Positions 26,531 to 35,331 of a DNA stretch of 64,000 bases are shown in pieces. A model generated the notes under the pieces. That model was not told where the DNA came from, did no database searches, and worked only from the letters and a program-made list of their open reading frames with translations. The stretch is from Streptomyces sp. CG1. GTDB lineage: Bacteria > Actinomycetota > Actinomycetes > Streptomycetales > Streptomycetaceae. Made by a program: the position numbers and the translations under genes. Location: positions 992,001 through 1,056,000 of the forward strand of contig NZ_CP163518.1 of the NCBI RefSeq assembly GCF_041080625.1. Reading direction: 5' to 3'. How positions within the stretch are numbered: the stretch's first letter is position 1; every line of letters starts with the position of its first letter.

Positions 26531-27379
26531 TCAGCCGATGTGGTAACTGTCCCCGTACACCTTCCAGTCGAGCGGGGTGTTCAGGTCGAGGTTGCCCTTG
26601 CGCAGGAAGAGCCGCTGCTCGGTGTCGACCCGGCTGGTGTCGCTGTGCGCCTCCTCCTGCTTCATCGCCCACACCCGCGCGTCGAGGAAGGCGTTGAGGT
26701 ACGTCGTCTCGTCGCCGCCCTGCGCCGGCGGCTTGGCGCTGCGCAGAGCGCGCCCCCGGATGTTGCGGAAGCTGGTGGGGTCGTCGCCGTCACCGTGCAT
26801 GACGATGGCGTCGTAGTAGCAGAACTGGCCGAGGGTGCGCAGGCCGTCCGCCTTGCCCTGGGCGACCGCGGGGCTGAAGTAGACCCGGTCGCGCTCGTCG
26901 TTCTGGCACTGCTGGAACACCGTGTCCTGGGCGGCCTTGCGCCAGTCCTTGGGATAGTTCGGGTCGAGGCCGTCGTGCGAGTCGCTGCCGTTGACCTTGC
27001 GCAGGGCGGGCAGGTACTTGGCGAGGACGTTGCCGGGCTTGCGGTCGGCGTAGAGCTGGACGAGGTCGAGCATGTCGCCGGTGCCGGAGCAGAAGCCGAT
27101 GATGCCGGCGGTGTAGCCGCGGCCGTCGCCGATGTCCTCGATGTACCTGTACTGGGCCTTCCAGTCGAGCGAGGAGTTCTCCGCGCTCGACACCAGTTCC
27201 ATGGCGATCTCCTTCTTCGCCGGGCCGTCGAGGCCCGACGCGGCCGTGGGGGCCGCGGGCGCAGCGAGGGCGCGCTGGGTTCCGAGCAGCGCGCCGGAGG
27301 CGACGGCGGCGCCGAGCACGGCGACCACGGTCCGGCGGGAGACGGTGGCGGGGGCTGTTTCACGGTCTGCGTGCACCAC
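26531..27379 (-). CDS. csnA: Secreted GH46 chitosanase with Tat signal
   Basis: A 282-residue precursor from GTG behind GGAG. The twin-arginine signal SRRTVVAVLGAAVASGALLG (Arg15-Arg16) ends with ALAAPAAP. Mature GH46: Glu67 in SSAENSS is the general acid and Asp85 in YIEDIGDGRGYTAG the catalytic base, 18 residues apart as in the Streptomyces N174 enzyme. The second motif GFCSGTGDML and the C-terminal WKVYGDSYHIG match the family. It endo-hydrolyses GlcN-GlcN bonds of chitosan. A perfect CsnR-like palindrome lies 50 bp upstream of the start, so repression relieved by chitosan oligomers is expected. It is the window's clearest regulated enzyme. Confidence 0.96.
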   Translation of the reverse strand: MVHADRETAPATVSRRTVVAVLGAAVASGALLGTQRALAAPAAPTAASGLDGPAKKEIAMELVSSAENSSLDWKAQYRYIEDIGDGRGYTAGIIGFCSGTGDMLDLVQLYADRKPGNVLAKYLPALRKVNGSDSHDGLDPNYPKDWRKAAQDTVFQQCQNDERDRVYFSPAVAQGKADGLRTLGQFCYYDAIVMHGDGDDPTSFRNIRGRALRSAKPPAQGGDETTYLNAFLDARVWAMKQEEAHSDTSRVDTEQRLFLRKGNLDLNTPLDWKVYGDSYHIG

Positions 27380-27428
27380 TGGGACTCCAAGTCGAGGCGG
27401 GGGGTGGGGAGTTGGTCCGTACCGCTAC

Positions 27429-27449
27429 TGATAGGAAAGTTTCCTATCA
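27429..27449. promoter_or_regulatory. CsnR-like operator of the chitosanase gene
   Basis: A perfect 21-bp palindrome: arms TGATAGGAAA and TTTCCTATCA around a central G. Actinobacterial chitosanase genes are controlled by the ROK-family repressor CsnR through an AGGAAA-n-TTTCCT palindrome; the core here matches. It lies 50 bp upstream of the chitosanase start. No CsnR gene is in the window. Confidence 0.85.
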
Positions 27450-27665
27450 AAGCCCGTGCGAGCCGGTAACCCGATCTGCACGAAGTTCGTAGGATCGAAC
27501 AAGCACCGTCGGCATGGGCGACGCGGGCACGAGCCGATTCAGAAACGGAACCGCTCAATCCCATCCGGGACGGCGGTTGGACTTGCGCGGCGCGAAAGCA
27601 CAGGGTGGACGGACCCGTCCGGACACGGAGGGGCACCCCCTACGGCACCACCCGGAGAACACCCG

Positions 27666-28709
27666 ATGACCCACGTCGCGGACCCCGCACGCTACGACGG
27701 CACCATGCGTTACCGGCGCACCGGCCGCTCGGGGCTGGACCTGCCCGTCCTGTCCCTGGGCTACTGGCACAACTTCGGCGACGACCGCCCCTTCGAGACC
27801 CAGCGCGAGATCGCCCTGCGCGCCTTCGACCTCGGGATCACACACCACGACCTGGCCAACAACTACGGCCCTCCGTACGGCGCGGCCGAGTCGAACTTGG
27901 GACGGCTGCTGAAGCGGGACCTCGCGCCGTACCGGGACGAGCTGGTGATCTCCACCAAGGCCGGCTGGGACATGTGGCCCGGCCCCTACGGGCAGGGCGG
28001 CGGCTCCCGTAAGTATGTGCTGGCCTCACTGGACCAGTCGCTGCGCCGGATGGGCATGGACTACGTGGACATCTTCTACTCCCACCGGCTGGACGCGAGC
28101 ACGCCGCTGGAGGAGACGATGGGGGCGCTCGACACCGCCGTGCGCCAGGGCAAGGCGCTCTACGTCGGCATCTCCTCCTACGACACCGAGCGCACCCGCC
28201 AAGCGGCGGCGATCCTGCGGGAGTTGGGCACACCGCTGCTGATCCACCAGCCGTCGTACAGCATGCTCAACCGCTGGATCGAGAGCGACGGCCTGCTGGA
28301 CGCGGCCGAGGAGGAGGGCTTCGGGGTCATCGGCTTCACGGCGCTCGCCCAGGGCCTGCTGACGGGCCGTTACCTGGACGGCGTACCGGAGGACTCACGG
28401 GCGGCGCGCGGCACGTCGTTCGACACGTCCTGGCTGACGGACGACATGCTGCGGCGGCTGCGCGCCCTGAACGACATCGCGGCCCGGCGCGGGCAGACGC
28501 TGGCGCAGCTGGCGCTGGCCTGGGCACTGCGCGACGAGCGGGTGACGTCCCTCGTCATCGGCGCCTCCCGTACCGAGCAGTTGGAGCAGAACGTCGCCGC
28601 ACTGGAGAACCTCCACTTCACGGCGGAGGAGCTGGCCGAGATCGACAAGCACGCGACCGAGGGCGGCGTGGACCTGTGGCGGGAGGCCCGGCTGGGCCGG
28701 CTCGGGTGA
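27666..28709 (+). CDS. Aldo/keto reductase (glyceraldehyde-3-phosphate reductase type)
   Basis: A 347-residue TIM-barrel oxidoreductase. After MRYRRTGRSGLDLPVLSLG, the GITHHDLANNYGPPYGAAE block carries catalytic Asp and Tyr. VISTKAGWDMWPGPYG provides the Lys, and YVDIFYSHRLD the His. The NADPH site is LVIGASRTEQLEQN. The YxWPGPYG loop and KYVLASLDQSLRRMGMDYVD are characteristic of the YghZ/L-glyceraldehyde-3-phosphate reductase branch (AKR14). It reduces small aldehydes such as L-glyceraldehyde 3-phosphate and methylglyoxal using NADPH. It is monocistronic as far as can be seen; no operator is evident. Confidence 0.92.
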   Translation: MTHVADPARYDGTMRYRRTGRSGLDLPVLSLGYWHNFGDDRPFETQREIALRAFDLGITHHDLANNYGPPYGAAESNLGRLLKRDLAPYRDELVISTKAGWDMWPGPYGQGGGSRKYVLASLDQSLRRMGMDYVDIFYSHRLDASTPLEETMGALDTAVRQGKALYVGISSYDTERTRQAAAILRELGTPLLIHQPSYSMLNRWIESDGLLDAAEEEGFGVIGFTALAQGLLTGRYLDGVPEDSRAARGTSFDTSWLTDDMLRRLRALNDIAARRGQTLAQLALAWALRDERVTSLVIGASRTEQLEQNVAALENLHFTAEELAEIDKHATEGGVDLWREARLGRLG

Positions 28710-28861
28710 CACGCCGGGGGGAAAGAGTCGGCCCAATTGTGATGTCCGTCACAGACAGAAGGGATAAGTCGGACATACTTAGAGGCACGCCGACAGCGTT
28801 GTCATCACCCACCGCATCGCCGTCATCTCGCCTCCGCGACCTCCAAGGAGCCACCACCCCC

Positions 28862-29044
28862 ATGGCGCACGGAGCCCACCGCAGCCCTCTCCTGCCCCCC
28901 CATCCCGATCTGGGACTCGCCCGCGACTGCGAGGTGTGCCTCGGCTGGGGCACCATCGTCACCCGCGACGGGGAGCACGAGCTGTGTCACACATGCCAGA
29001 CAGTCGCCGATGACGACGCGGACGCCGTCCGTGTCGACTCCTAG
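28862..29044 (+). CDS. Small CxxC zinc-ribbon-like protein (60 aa)
   Basis: Starts MAHGAHRSPLLPPHPDLGLA behind AAGGAG (28845-28850). Two CxxC pairs, DCEVCLGWG and LCHTCQTV, are 20 residues apart and could hold one zinc ion. The C-terminus is acidic (DDDADAVRVDS). No signal peptide. Similar short CxxC/CxxC proteins are common in Streptomyces and of unknown role. Confidence 0.65.
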   Translation: MAHGAHRSPLLPPHPDLGLARDCEVCLGWGTIVTRDGEHELCHTCQTVADDDADAVRVDS

Positions 29045-29226
29045 ATCGCGACATTCCCTCCCGACCGGTTCGCGCCGCATTGCCCGCGCGACCGATGCGC
29101 GGCCGGTCCACGATCGATTCGCCGCCCCCCTGCCCGACCGGGGCCGCCCGTCGGCCACAAGCCGCCGGGATAAGCTCCGGGTAATGGTTTCACCAAGAAA
29201 CATTCAAGTCGGGCAGGGGGGCAGTC

Positions 29227-29673
29227 ATGGGCGCCGTACGCACGAGTGGGACGCCGTTGCCGGGCATCGGTGTCCGGTACGACCTGACGACCCGCGAGCA
29301 GCGCAGACTGTCGGTGGTCGCCCACCGGGACGGCTTGAGAACGCTGAGCGCCTATCAGGGCGAGGATCCCGACGCCTGCGCGCTCTCGGTCCGGCTGTCC
29401 GGCCAGGAGGCCGAGGCCCTCGCCGGCACGCTGAAGCCGACGCACCACAGGCCCAGTCCGCTGTCCACTACGGAACTGGGCCTGGTCGCCGAGCGGATCG
29501 CGCTGGCCGCGGCGTCGTACTGGAACGGCCGGCTGCTCGGCGACACCCGGATGCGCACCGAGACCGGTGTGTCGATCGTGGCCGTACTGCGGCGCGCCGA
29601 GGCGATCCCCTCCCCCGGCCCCGGCTTCCGGCTGGCCGGCGTGGACACGCTGATCGTGATCGGCACCCGCTAG
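29227..29673 (+). CDS. Cation/proton antiporter regulatory subunit (TrkA-C)
   Basis: A 148-residue cytosolic protein behind GGGGGGC. The N-terminal part TSGTPLPGIGVRYDLTTREQ matches the KhtT-type N-domain. The C-terminal RCK_C/TrkA-C domain reads TETGVSIVAVLRRAEAIPSP then RLAGVDTLIVIGT, a nucleotide or ligand-sensing module. It is 44 bp upstream of a CPA2 antiporter gene on the same strand, the KhtT-KhtU arrangement in which the soluble protein gates K+ or other cation efflux. With the antiporter frameshifted, its partner may be missing in this strain. Confidence 0.85.
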   Translation: MGAVRTSGTPLPGIGVRYDLTTREQRRLSVVAHRDGLRTLSAYQGEDPDACALSVRLSGQEAEALAGTLKPTHHRPSPLSTTELGLVAERIALAAASYWNGRLLGDTRMRTETGVSIVAVLRRAEAIPSPGPGFRLAGVDTLIVIGTR

Positions 29674-29717
29674 GGCGTCGACGCGGCCGCCTCGATACTC
29701 GGCCGGGAGTGATCCGT

Positions 29718-30910
29718 ATGCACTCCTCGGCTGTTTTCCTGATCGAGTTCGGCGCCATCATCCTGGGCCTCGGACTGCTCGGCCGGCTCGCCGCACGGCT
29801 GCGGTTCTCGCCGATCCCGCTGTATCTGCTGGCCGGGCTGGCCTTCGGCGAGGACGGACTGCTGCCACTCGGCGCCAGCGAGGAGTTCGTGGCGATCGGC
29901 GCCGAGATCGGCGTGATACTGCTGCTGCTCATGCTGGGACTGGAGTACACGGCCAGCGATCTCGTCTCCAGCCTCAGGACCCAGTCCCCGGCGGGCCTTG
30001 TCGACGCCGCCCTCAACGCACTGCCGGGTGCCGCGATGGCCCTGCTGCTGGGCTGGGGCCCGACCGCCGCCGCCGTCCTGGCCGGCATCACCTGGATCTC
30101 CTCGTCCGGGGTGATCGCCAAGGTCCTCGGCGACCTCGGCCGGACCGGCAACCGGGAGGACCTGTCCATGGCGGTCTATCTGCCGCTCGTCACGGCGCTG
30201 CTGGCCGGCACGGGCTTCGCCGCCGGCAGCGTCACCCTGGCCATCGCCCTGGGGGTGGCGGGCCTGGTGCTGCTGCTGGCGGTGCGCCACGGCCGGCACA
30301 TCTCCCGCCTCGTCTCCAACGACGACCCCGAGAAGCTGCTGCTGGTGGTGCTCGGTCTGACGCTGGTCGTCGCCGGTGTCGCCCAGCAGCTGCACGTCTC
30401 GGCGGCGGTCGGCGCCTTCCTCGTCGGCATCGCTCTCTCGGGGGAGGTCGCCGAGGGCGCCCACCACCTCCTCGCGCCGCTGCGGGATCTGTTCGCGGCG
30501 GTGTTCTTCGTCTTCTTCGGACTGCACACCGACCCGGCGAGCATCCCGCCGGTCCTGCTGCCCGCGCTGGCCCTCGCCGTCGTGACCGCCCTGACCAAGA
30601 TCGCGACCGGGACTGGGCGGCCCGGCGCGTCGGCATCCCGGCCAAGGGCTGCTGGCGGGCCGGCGGCACCCTGGTCGCGCGCGGCGAGTTCTCCATCGTC
30701 ATCGCCGGGCTCGCGGTCGCCGCCGGTATCGACTCCGGGCTCGGGCCGCTGGCCACGGCCTATGTGCTGATCCTCGTCGTCCTCGGCCCGCTGACGGCCC
30801 GTTACACCGAGCCGCTCGCGCTGCGGCTGACCGGCCGCACGGCATCCGAGGTGACGGGCGACATCCCGCGGCCGGTCGTACGCGACCAGGACACCGTCGG
30901 GCGGCCCTGA
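29718..30910 (+). pseudogene. KefB/KhtU-type cation:proton antiporter, frameshifted
   Basis: Starting at ATG 29718 behind GGGAG, the frame encodes a CPA2 antiporter for about 298 residues: FGAIILGLGLLGRLAARLRF, GEIGV-type membrane helices, then FFGLHTDPASIPPVLLPALA. After LTKIATG (about 30611) it shifts. The reading continues intact in another frame as DWAARRVGIPAKGCW, then LVARGEFSIVIAGLAVAAGI, ending at a TGA at 30908-30910. One missing base, most simply a T between 30611 and 30612 (restoring GYWAA), would join the two halves into about 397 residues. It may be a sequencing error or a recent lesion. Its regulatory subunit lies just upstream. Confidence 0.85.
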
Positions 30911-30962
30911 GCCCCGCCCGCCGGGCACCGGCGCGCCGATCGGGGCGACGTACCGTGGAGGC

Positions 30963-31586
30963 ATGGCCGCCCCTCCGCTTCCGGGTCCGCTCGCGCATCT
31001 GGCGCCGCTGCTCGGCCACTACGGCTACTGGGCCGTGGGGGCCGTGGTCCTGGTGGAGGACTTCGGGGTGCCCGCGCCCGGCGAGACGATCCTGCTGGCC
31101 GCGGGGGTGTACGCGGGCGCCGGGCGGCTGAACGTCGTGCTCGTGGCACTCATCGCGTTCACCGCGGCCGTCGTCGGGGACAACATCGGCTATCTGATCG
31201 GCCGGGTCGGCGGGCGGGCCTTCGTGCACCGGTGGGGGCGGTACATCTTCCTGACGCCGAAGCGGTTCGCGGCCGCCGAGGCGTTCTTCGGCCGGCACGG
31301 CGGCAAGATCGTGACCGTGGCCCGCTTCATCGAGGGTCTGCGCCAGGCCAACGGCATCATCGCCGGCACCACGGGCATGCACTGGCGCCGCTTCCTCGCC
31401 TTCAACGCGCTCGGCGCGGCCCTGTGGGTCGGGCTCTGGACGACGCTGGCCTACCTGGTCGGCAGCCACATCACGACCGTCTACGACGAGGTCTCGCGCT
31501 ACCAGCTCTACGTGCTCGCGGCCGCCGCCGTACTGATCGCGGCCTTCGTCGCACGGCACGTCGTACGACGGCGCCGCGAGTCGTAA
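30963..31586 (+). CDS. DedA family membrane protein
   Basis: A 207-residue protein with five or six membrane helices. The DedA/SNARE-associated motifs are DFGVPAPGETILLAAGVYAG, then GDNIGYLIGRVGG, and the functional core FGRHGGKIVTVARFIEGLRQ with NGIIAGTTGMHWRRFLAFN (the R-F/x3-R and G-x3-M patterns). DedA proteins translocate undecaprenyl phosphate or phospholipids across the membrane and support envelope integrity. The C-terminus is basic. It is 53 bp after the antiporter. The Arg residues of VARFIEGLR are kept, so it looks functional. Confidence 0.92.
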   Translation: MAAPPLPGPLAHLAPLLGHYGYWAVGAVVLVEDFGVPAPGETILLAAGVYAGAGRLNVVLVALIAFTAAVVGDNIGYLIGRVGGRAFVHRWGRYIFLTPKRFAAAEAFFGRHGGKIVTVARFIEGLRQANGIIAGTTGMHWRRFLAFNALGAALWVGLWTTLAYLVGSHITTVYDEVSRYQLYVLAAAAVLIAAFVARHVVRRRRES

Positions 31587-31658
31587 GCGGTCTCCCGGCG
31601 AACGAAGTCGTCAAGGAGCGGCGGACGCCGACCGCCATCCGCTACGGGCGTACGCCGG

Positions 31659-32204
31659 TCAGGACCGGTCCGCGTCGAGGCTCTTGGTCCACTCGGCGAC
31701 GGACAGCACGTCCGCCTGGCGCGGGAAGGCCTTCCGGGTGAGGACGTCGTGCACCTCGGGGTCGCCGTCCCGGCAGCCGTCGGCGAGCACGGTCAGGCGG
31801 TGGTCGAGGTCGGCGGCCCGGCACACGGTGGACAGGACGACGCCGCTGGTGGCGATGCAGGTGAGGACGAGGTGGTCGATCCCGCCGGTTCTGAGCACCA
31901 GGTCGAGGTCGCTGCCCGGGAACGCGCTCACGCACCGTTTGGTGACCACCGCCTCGCCGGGGCGTGGGGCGACGCCGGGGTGGATCTCCGCCCCCGGGTC
32001 GCCCTCGGTGAACCAGCCGGAACCGGCGACCGCGCCGAACACCTTGTTGCGCGGGCTGACTTCGGGGTGTCCGGGGCGGAAGCCGATGACCACGTGGAGC
32101 ACTGGCAGCCCGGCCTCGCGGGCGGCCCCGACGGCGTCGGCGAGGCGCGGCAGGTAGTCGTCCTCGTCGAAACGGTCGACGAGGGAGCGCTGGACGTCCA
32201 TCAC
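31659..32204 (-). CDS. Cysteine hydrolase (isochorismatase family)
   Basis: About 180 residues from the GTG-ATG pair at 32204/32201; the true start is uncertain because there is no clear ribosome site. VMDVQRSLVDRF supplies the catalytic Asp. Lys is in VVTKRCVSAF, and the nucleophile Cys is in LVLTCIATSGVVLSTVCRAA, completing the Asp-Lys-Cys triad. The fold is a Rossmann-like isochorismatase. The family cleaves amides such as nicotinamide, N-carbamoylsarcosine, or isochorismate; which one cannot be told. It is convergent with dedA across 72 bp and is followed upstream by 200 bp without a gene. Confidence 0.85.
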   Translation of the reverse strand: MMDVQRSLVDRFDEDDYLPRLADAVGAAREAGLPVLHVVIGFRPGHPEVSPRNKVFGAVAGSGWFTEGDPGAEIHPGVAPRPGEAVVTKRCVSAFPGSDLDLVLRTGGIDHLVLTCIATSGVVLSTVCRAADLDHRLTVLADGCRDGDPEVHDVLTRKAFPRQADVLSVAEWTKSLDADRS

Positions 32205-32232
32205 GGGTGCCCCGGCAGGCAACGTCTGCCCG

Positions 32233-32361
32233 TCAAGGAGCGGCGTCCGGTGCGTGCTCTCGGCGCGCCGGGTGCAAGTCCTCGTACGGGATGTACTTGG
32301 GCTTGTACCCGGTGCGGCGAGTGGGGGCACCGCCCACGCCTTTGAGGCAGTGGAGGAGCAT
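32233..32361 (-). other. Short unexplained ORF (42 codons) before the cysteine hydrolase
   Basis: A minus-strand frame reads MLLHCLKGVGGAPTRRTGYK then PKYIPYEDLHPARREHAP before a TGA at 32233. It has natural-looking amino acid composition but no ribosome site. It may be the worn end of an older gene or a chance frame. The rest of the 200 bp between the cysteine hydrolase and the MFS gene shows nothing else. Confidence 0.25.
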
Positions 32362-32401
32362 GCCGGGCGTCGCGACGGGGCGAACGTCGCCTGTTGGGGC
32401 A

Positions 32402-34234
32402 CTAGGAGCGCGCTGTGCGCCGTGCCGGCTTTCCTTTTGTGCCGTGGTCCGGGCCGGGCTCGGGCGTGTCGTCGTCGGCGCGTTCGTGGCCGCCGCGCAG
32501 GGCGGAGGCGAGCGCGGAGACCAGGGCCATGCCCGTGGCCACGCCGAAGACGATGGTCAGGCCGTGGTGGAAGGGCCCGGAGACCAGCTCCGGGAAGAAG
32601 GTGTGACCGGTCAGGGTGGCACGCTGGGCGCCGGTCAGACGGTCCAGGGTCCCGCCGTCGCCGAGCAGGTGGCCGATCGGGTTGTTGCCGAGGAACGTGG
32701 CGAACAGGGTGCTGACCGGGGGCAGCGAGGCCACCTCGTGCGCGGTCCCGGCGGGCACGCCGTGCGCCTGGAGTCCGCTGCTGAGCGTCTTCGGCAGGGT
32801 GCCGGCGAGCCCGGAGACCATCAGCGAGAAGAACACGCCGATGGACAGGGCCGTACCCGAGTTCTGGAAAGTGGAGCGCATGCCGGAGGCGACACCCCGG
32901 TAGCGGGCCGGCACGCTGCCCATGATGGAGGAGGTGTTGGGCGAGGAGAACATGCCCTGTCCCAGGCCGTTGAGCAGCAACAGGGCCGCGAAGACTCCGT
33001 AGTCGAAGTTCACGGGCAGGGCAAGCAGGCCGAGGAAGGACACGGCGACCACGACAAGTCCTGCGGTGGAGAAGATGCGGGCGCCGAAACGGTCGGACAG
33101 ATAGCCGGAGACCGGCCCGGCGACCAGGAAGCCGAGGGTGAGCGGCAGCATGAAGATGCCGGCCCACAGCGGGGTGTCCTCGAAGTCGTAGCCGTGCAGC
33201 GGCAGCCAGATGCCCTGCAGCCAGATGATCAGCATGAACTGGAGTCCGCCGCGGGCGATCGCGGTCAGCAGGGCGGCCAGGTTGCCGGCGGCGAACGCCC
33301 GCACCCTGAACAGCGACAGCCGGAACATCGGCTCGGCGACGCGGGTCTCGACGACGCAGAACACCAGCAGCAGGAAAGCGCCGCCGATCAGGCCGGTGAG
33401 CACCCAGGGGTTGGTCCAGCCGGTGGGGTGACCGCCATACGGCTGGATGCCGTAGGTGATGCCCGCCAGCAGGATGCCGGCGCCCGAGGCGAAGGTGAGG
33501 TTGCCGAGCCAGTCGATGCGGCCGCGTCCGCCCGCCGAGGTCTCGCGCAGGCTCAGATACGACCAGACGGTGCCGGTGATGCTGACCGGGACGCTCACCC
33601 AGAACACCGCCCGCCAGTCCACCGCGGCCAGCAGACCGCCGGCGAGCAGGCCGAGGAACTGCCCGGCGAGCGCGGTGATCTGGTTGATGCCGAGGGCCAT
33701 GCCGCGCTGCCGGGCCGGGAAGGCGTCGGTGAGGATGGCGGCCGAGTTGGCGGTGAGCATGGAGCCGCCGAAGGCCTGCACGATGCGCCACAGGATCAGC
33801 CACAGCGCGCCCGCGCCCGCCTGGAACGGGTCGAGGGACAGGGCCACGGAAGCGCACGCGAAGACCAGGAAGCCGAGGTTGTAGATCCGGACCCGGCCGA
33901 ACATGTCGCCGAGCCGGCCGAGGACGACCACGAGGACGGCCGACACCAGCAGATAGCCGAGGATCATCCACAGCAGATAGCCGATGTTGCCGGCCGCGAG
34001 CGGATCGAGCCCGATCCCGCGGAAGATCGCCGGCAGCGAGATGATCACGATGGAGGCGTCCATGGTGGCTATCAGGACGCCGAGTGTGGTGTTGGAGAGG
34101 GCGACCCACTTGTAGCCGGGGCCCGGGGGTGCGTCCCGGAGCCGGGCGGAACGGGCGAGCAGCCGGGCACGTATGCCTGCCCCGTCGGCGCCGCGCGAGG
34201 CGGGGCCGTTCGGGGTGGAGGCCGGGCCGATCAC
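32402..34234 (-). CDS. DHA2-type MFS multidrug transporter
   Basis: A 610-residue protein with about 14 membrane helices. It starts at a GTG overlapping the marR stop by 4 bp (GTGA). The DHA2 signatures are TTLGVLIATMDASIVIISLP in helix 1 and the loop GRLGDMFGRVRIYNLGF. Mid-protein VFWVSVPVSITGTVWSYLSL follows. The C-terminal tail is long, charged and low-complexity (HERADDDTPEPGPDH). The gene is translationally coupled to a MarR regulator, the standard arrangement for an efflux pump whose substrate also lifts repression. The exported compound is unknown. Confidence 0.9.
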   Translation of the reverse strand: MIGPASTPNGPASRGADGAGIRARLLARSARLRDAPPGPGYKWVALSNTTLGVLIATMDASIVIISLPAIFRGIGLDPLAAGNIGYLLWMILGYLLVSAVLVVVLGRLGDMFGRVRIYNLGFLVFACASVALSLDPFQAGAGALWLILWRIVQAFGGSMLTANSAAILTDAFPARQRGMALGINQITALAGQFLGLLAGGLLAAVDWRAVFWVSVPVSITGTVWSYLSLRETSAGGRGRIDWLGNLTFASGAGILLAGITYGIQPYGGHPTGWTNPWVLTGLIGGAFLLLVFCVVETRVAEPMFRLSLFRVRAFAAGNLAALLTAIARGGLQFMLIIWLQGIWLPLHGYDFEDTPLWAGIFMLPLTLGFLVAGPVSGYLSDRFGARIFSTAGLVVVAVSFLGLLALPVNFDYGVFAALLLLNGLGQGMFSSPNTSSIMGSVPARYRGVASGMRSTFQNSGTALSIGVFFSLMVSGLAGTLPKTLSSGLQAHGVPAGTAHEVASLPPVSTLFATFLGNNPIGHLLGDGGTLDRLTGAQRATLTGHTFFPELVSGPFHHGLTIVFGVATGMALVSALASALRGGHERADDDTPEPGPDHGTKGKPARRTARS

Positions 34235-34653
34235 AGTCGTTCCGCCAGCCGGTCGAGCAGGGGCAGGACGTCCTGCAGGGCCTGCCGCTCCTGCGGGGTG
34301 AACTCGTCCAAAGCGTGGACGAGGCGGCCCACGGACTCGGAACGGCGCTGCTCCAGCATCGTCCGTCCCTCATCGGTGATCGACACGATGGCCCGGCGGC
34401 CGTCGGCCGTGTCGGGGGTACGGCTCACCAGTCCGCGCTGTTCGAGTCCGGCGAGGGTGCTGGCCATCGCCTGCGGCCGGACGCGCTCGGACTCGGCGAG
34501 CGAGCCGGGCGAGTCCGGTCCGGTCCGGGCCAGCCGGGCCAGCACCGAGACACCGGACAGCGTGACGTCCCCGACCGCGTGCGCCTGGCGCAGCCGGCGG
34601 ACGATCCGGCCCATGGTCAGCCGCAGCGTGGCGGCCAGTGCAACCGTGTCCAT
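34231..34653 (-). CDS. MarR family transcriptional regulator
   Basis: A 140-residue winged-helix protein starting MDTVALAATLRLTMGRIVRR; earlier in-frame codons run through A+T-rich promoter sequence. LSGVSVLARLARTGPDSPGS leads into the recognition region ESERVRPQAMASTLAGLEQR. The wing is GLVSRTPDTADGRRAIVSIT and DEGRTMLEQRR. It is first in a two-gene operon with the MFS transporter. The 20 bp before the start (around AACGATAGGTTTATCAGTC) are A+T-rich and are the likely promoter-operator. Confidence 0.92.
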   Translation of the reverse strand: MDTVALAATLRLTMGRIVRRLRQAHAVGDVTLSGVSVLARLARTGPDSPGSLAESERVRPQAMASTLAGLEQRGLVSRTPDTADGRRAIVSITDEGRTMLEQRRSESVGRLVHALDEFTPQERQALQDVLPLLDRLAERL

Positions 34654-34878
34654 GATTACTAACGATAGGTTTATCAGTCTGGACTGTTCAACCAAGCGTA
34701 AGTAATTCGCCCGGTCCGGCGTCCGTGACCAGGGACTCCTGTGCAATCGGCGGAATCCCGGCGCACGGCACCTTGTTCGACGGCCCAGCGGGTAGCCGGG
34801 CATCAACGGGACAATCCCGTGGGCACAGCCCGTACGCACCGGAAGAGACCCTGGCCAGGAGGGAGAGAGCGACCCCGT

Positions 34879-35319
34879 ATGGACATCCCGCTCGGGACGC
34901 ATCCGACGACGCGGACCCGCCCGCTCTGCTACAGCCGCGCCTGGGACACCGGCGTACCTCCCATCGCCGACGCCAGGGACGCCGTCGCCGCCCTGCTCTC
35001 CCGGTTACGGCCCGCCCCCGCACGGCGCTCGGTGCAGGACGCCCAGCTCGTCGTCAGCGAACTCCTCACCAACGCGGCCAGGCACGCGCCCGGCCCGTGC
35101 GCCCTGCGCCTGGAGTTGACACCGGCCGGCGCGGCGCTGCGCGTCTCGGTGACGGACACCTCCACCGAGCCGCCCCGGCGGCGGCCTCCCGATCCCCTGC
35201 GCATCGGCGGGCACGGGCTGTTTCTCGTCGCGATGCTGTCCCGCGGCCTCGAGGTGACCTGGCTGCCCCACGGCAAGCGGGTCACGGCCACCGTGCCGCT
35301 GACCGCCGAAGAGGGGTGA
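34879..35319 (+). CDS. RsbW-type anti-sigma factor/ATP-binding protein
   Basis: A 146-residue GHKL ATPase starting MDIPLGTHPTTRTRPLCYSR behind AGGAGGGAG. The N-box is QLVVSELLTNAARHAPGPCA. The G-box is RIGGHGLFLVAMLSRGLEVTW, and the C-terminal KRVTATVPL closes the fold. This matches the many stand-alone Streptomyces HATPase_c proteins, some of which bind sigma factors or phosphorylate anti-anti-sigma STAS proteins. No sigma factor or STAS gene is adjacent. It converges with the aminotransferase with 12 bp between stops. Confidence 0.88.
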   Translation: MDIPLGTHPTTRTRPLCYSRAWDTGVPPIADARDAVAALLSRLRPAPARRSVQDAQLVVSELLTNAARHAPGPCALRLELTPAGAALRVSVTDTSTEPPRRRPPDPLRIGGHGLFLVAMLSRGLEVTWLPHGKRVTATVPLTAEEG

Positions 35320-35331
35320 TTCCGTCCAGGG

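Noticed and set aside
31659..34373. 904-codon minus-strand frame joining an MFS-like lead to the cysteine hydrolase
   Set aside because: Only the last 180 codons match a family; the rest is a shadow of the MFS gene in another frame.
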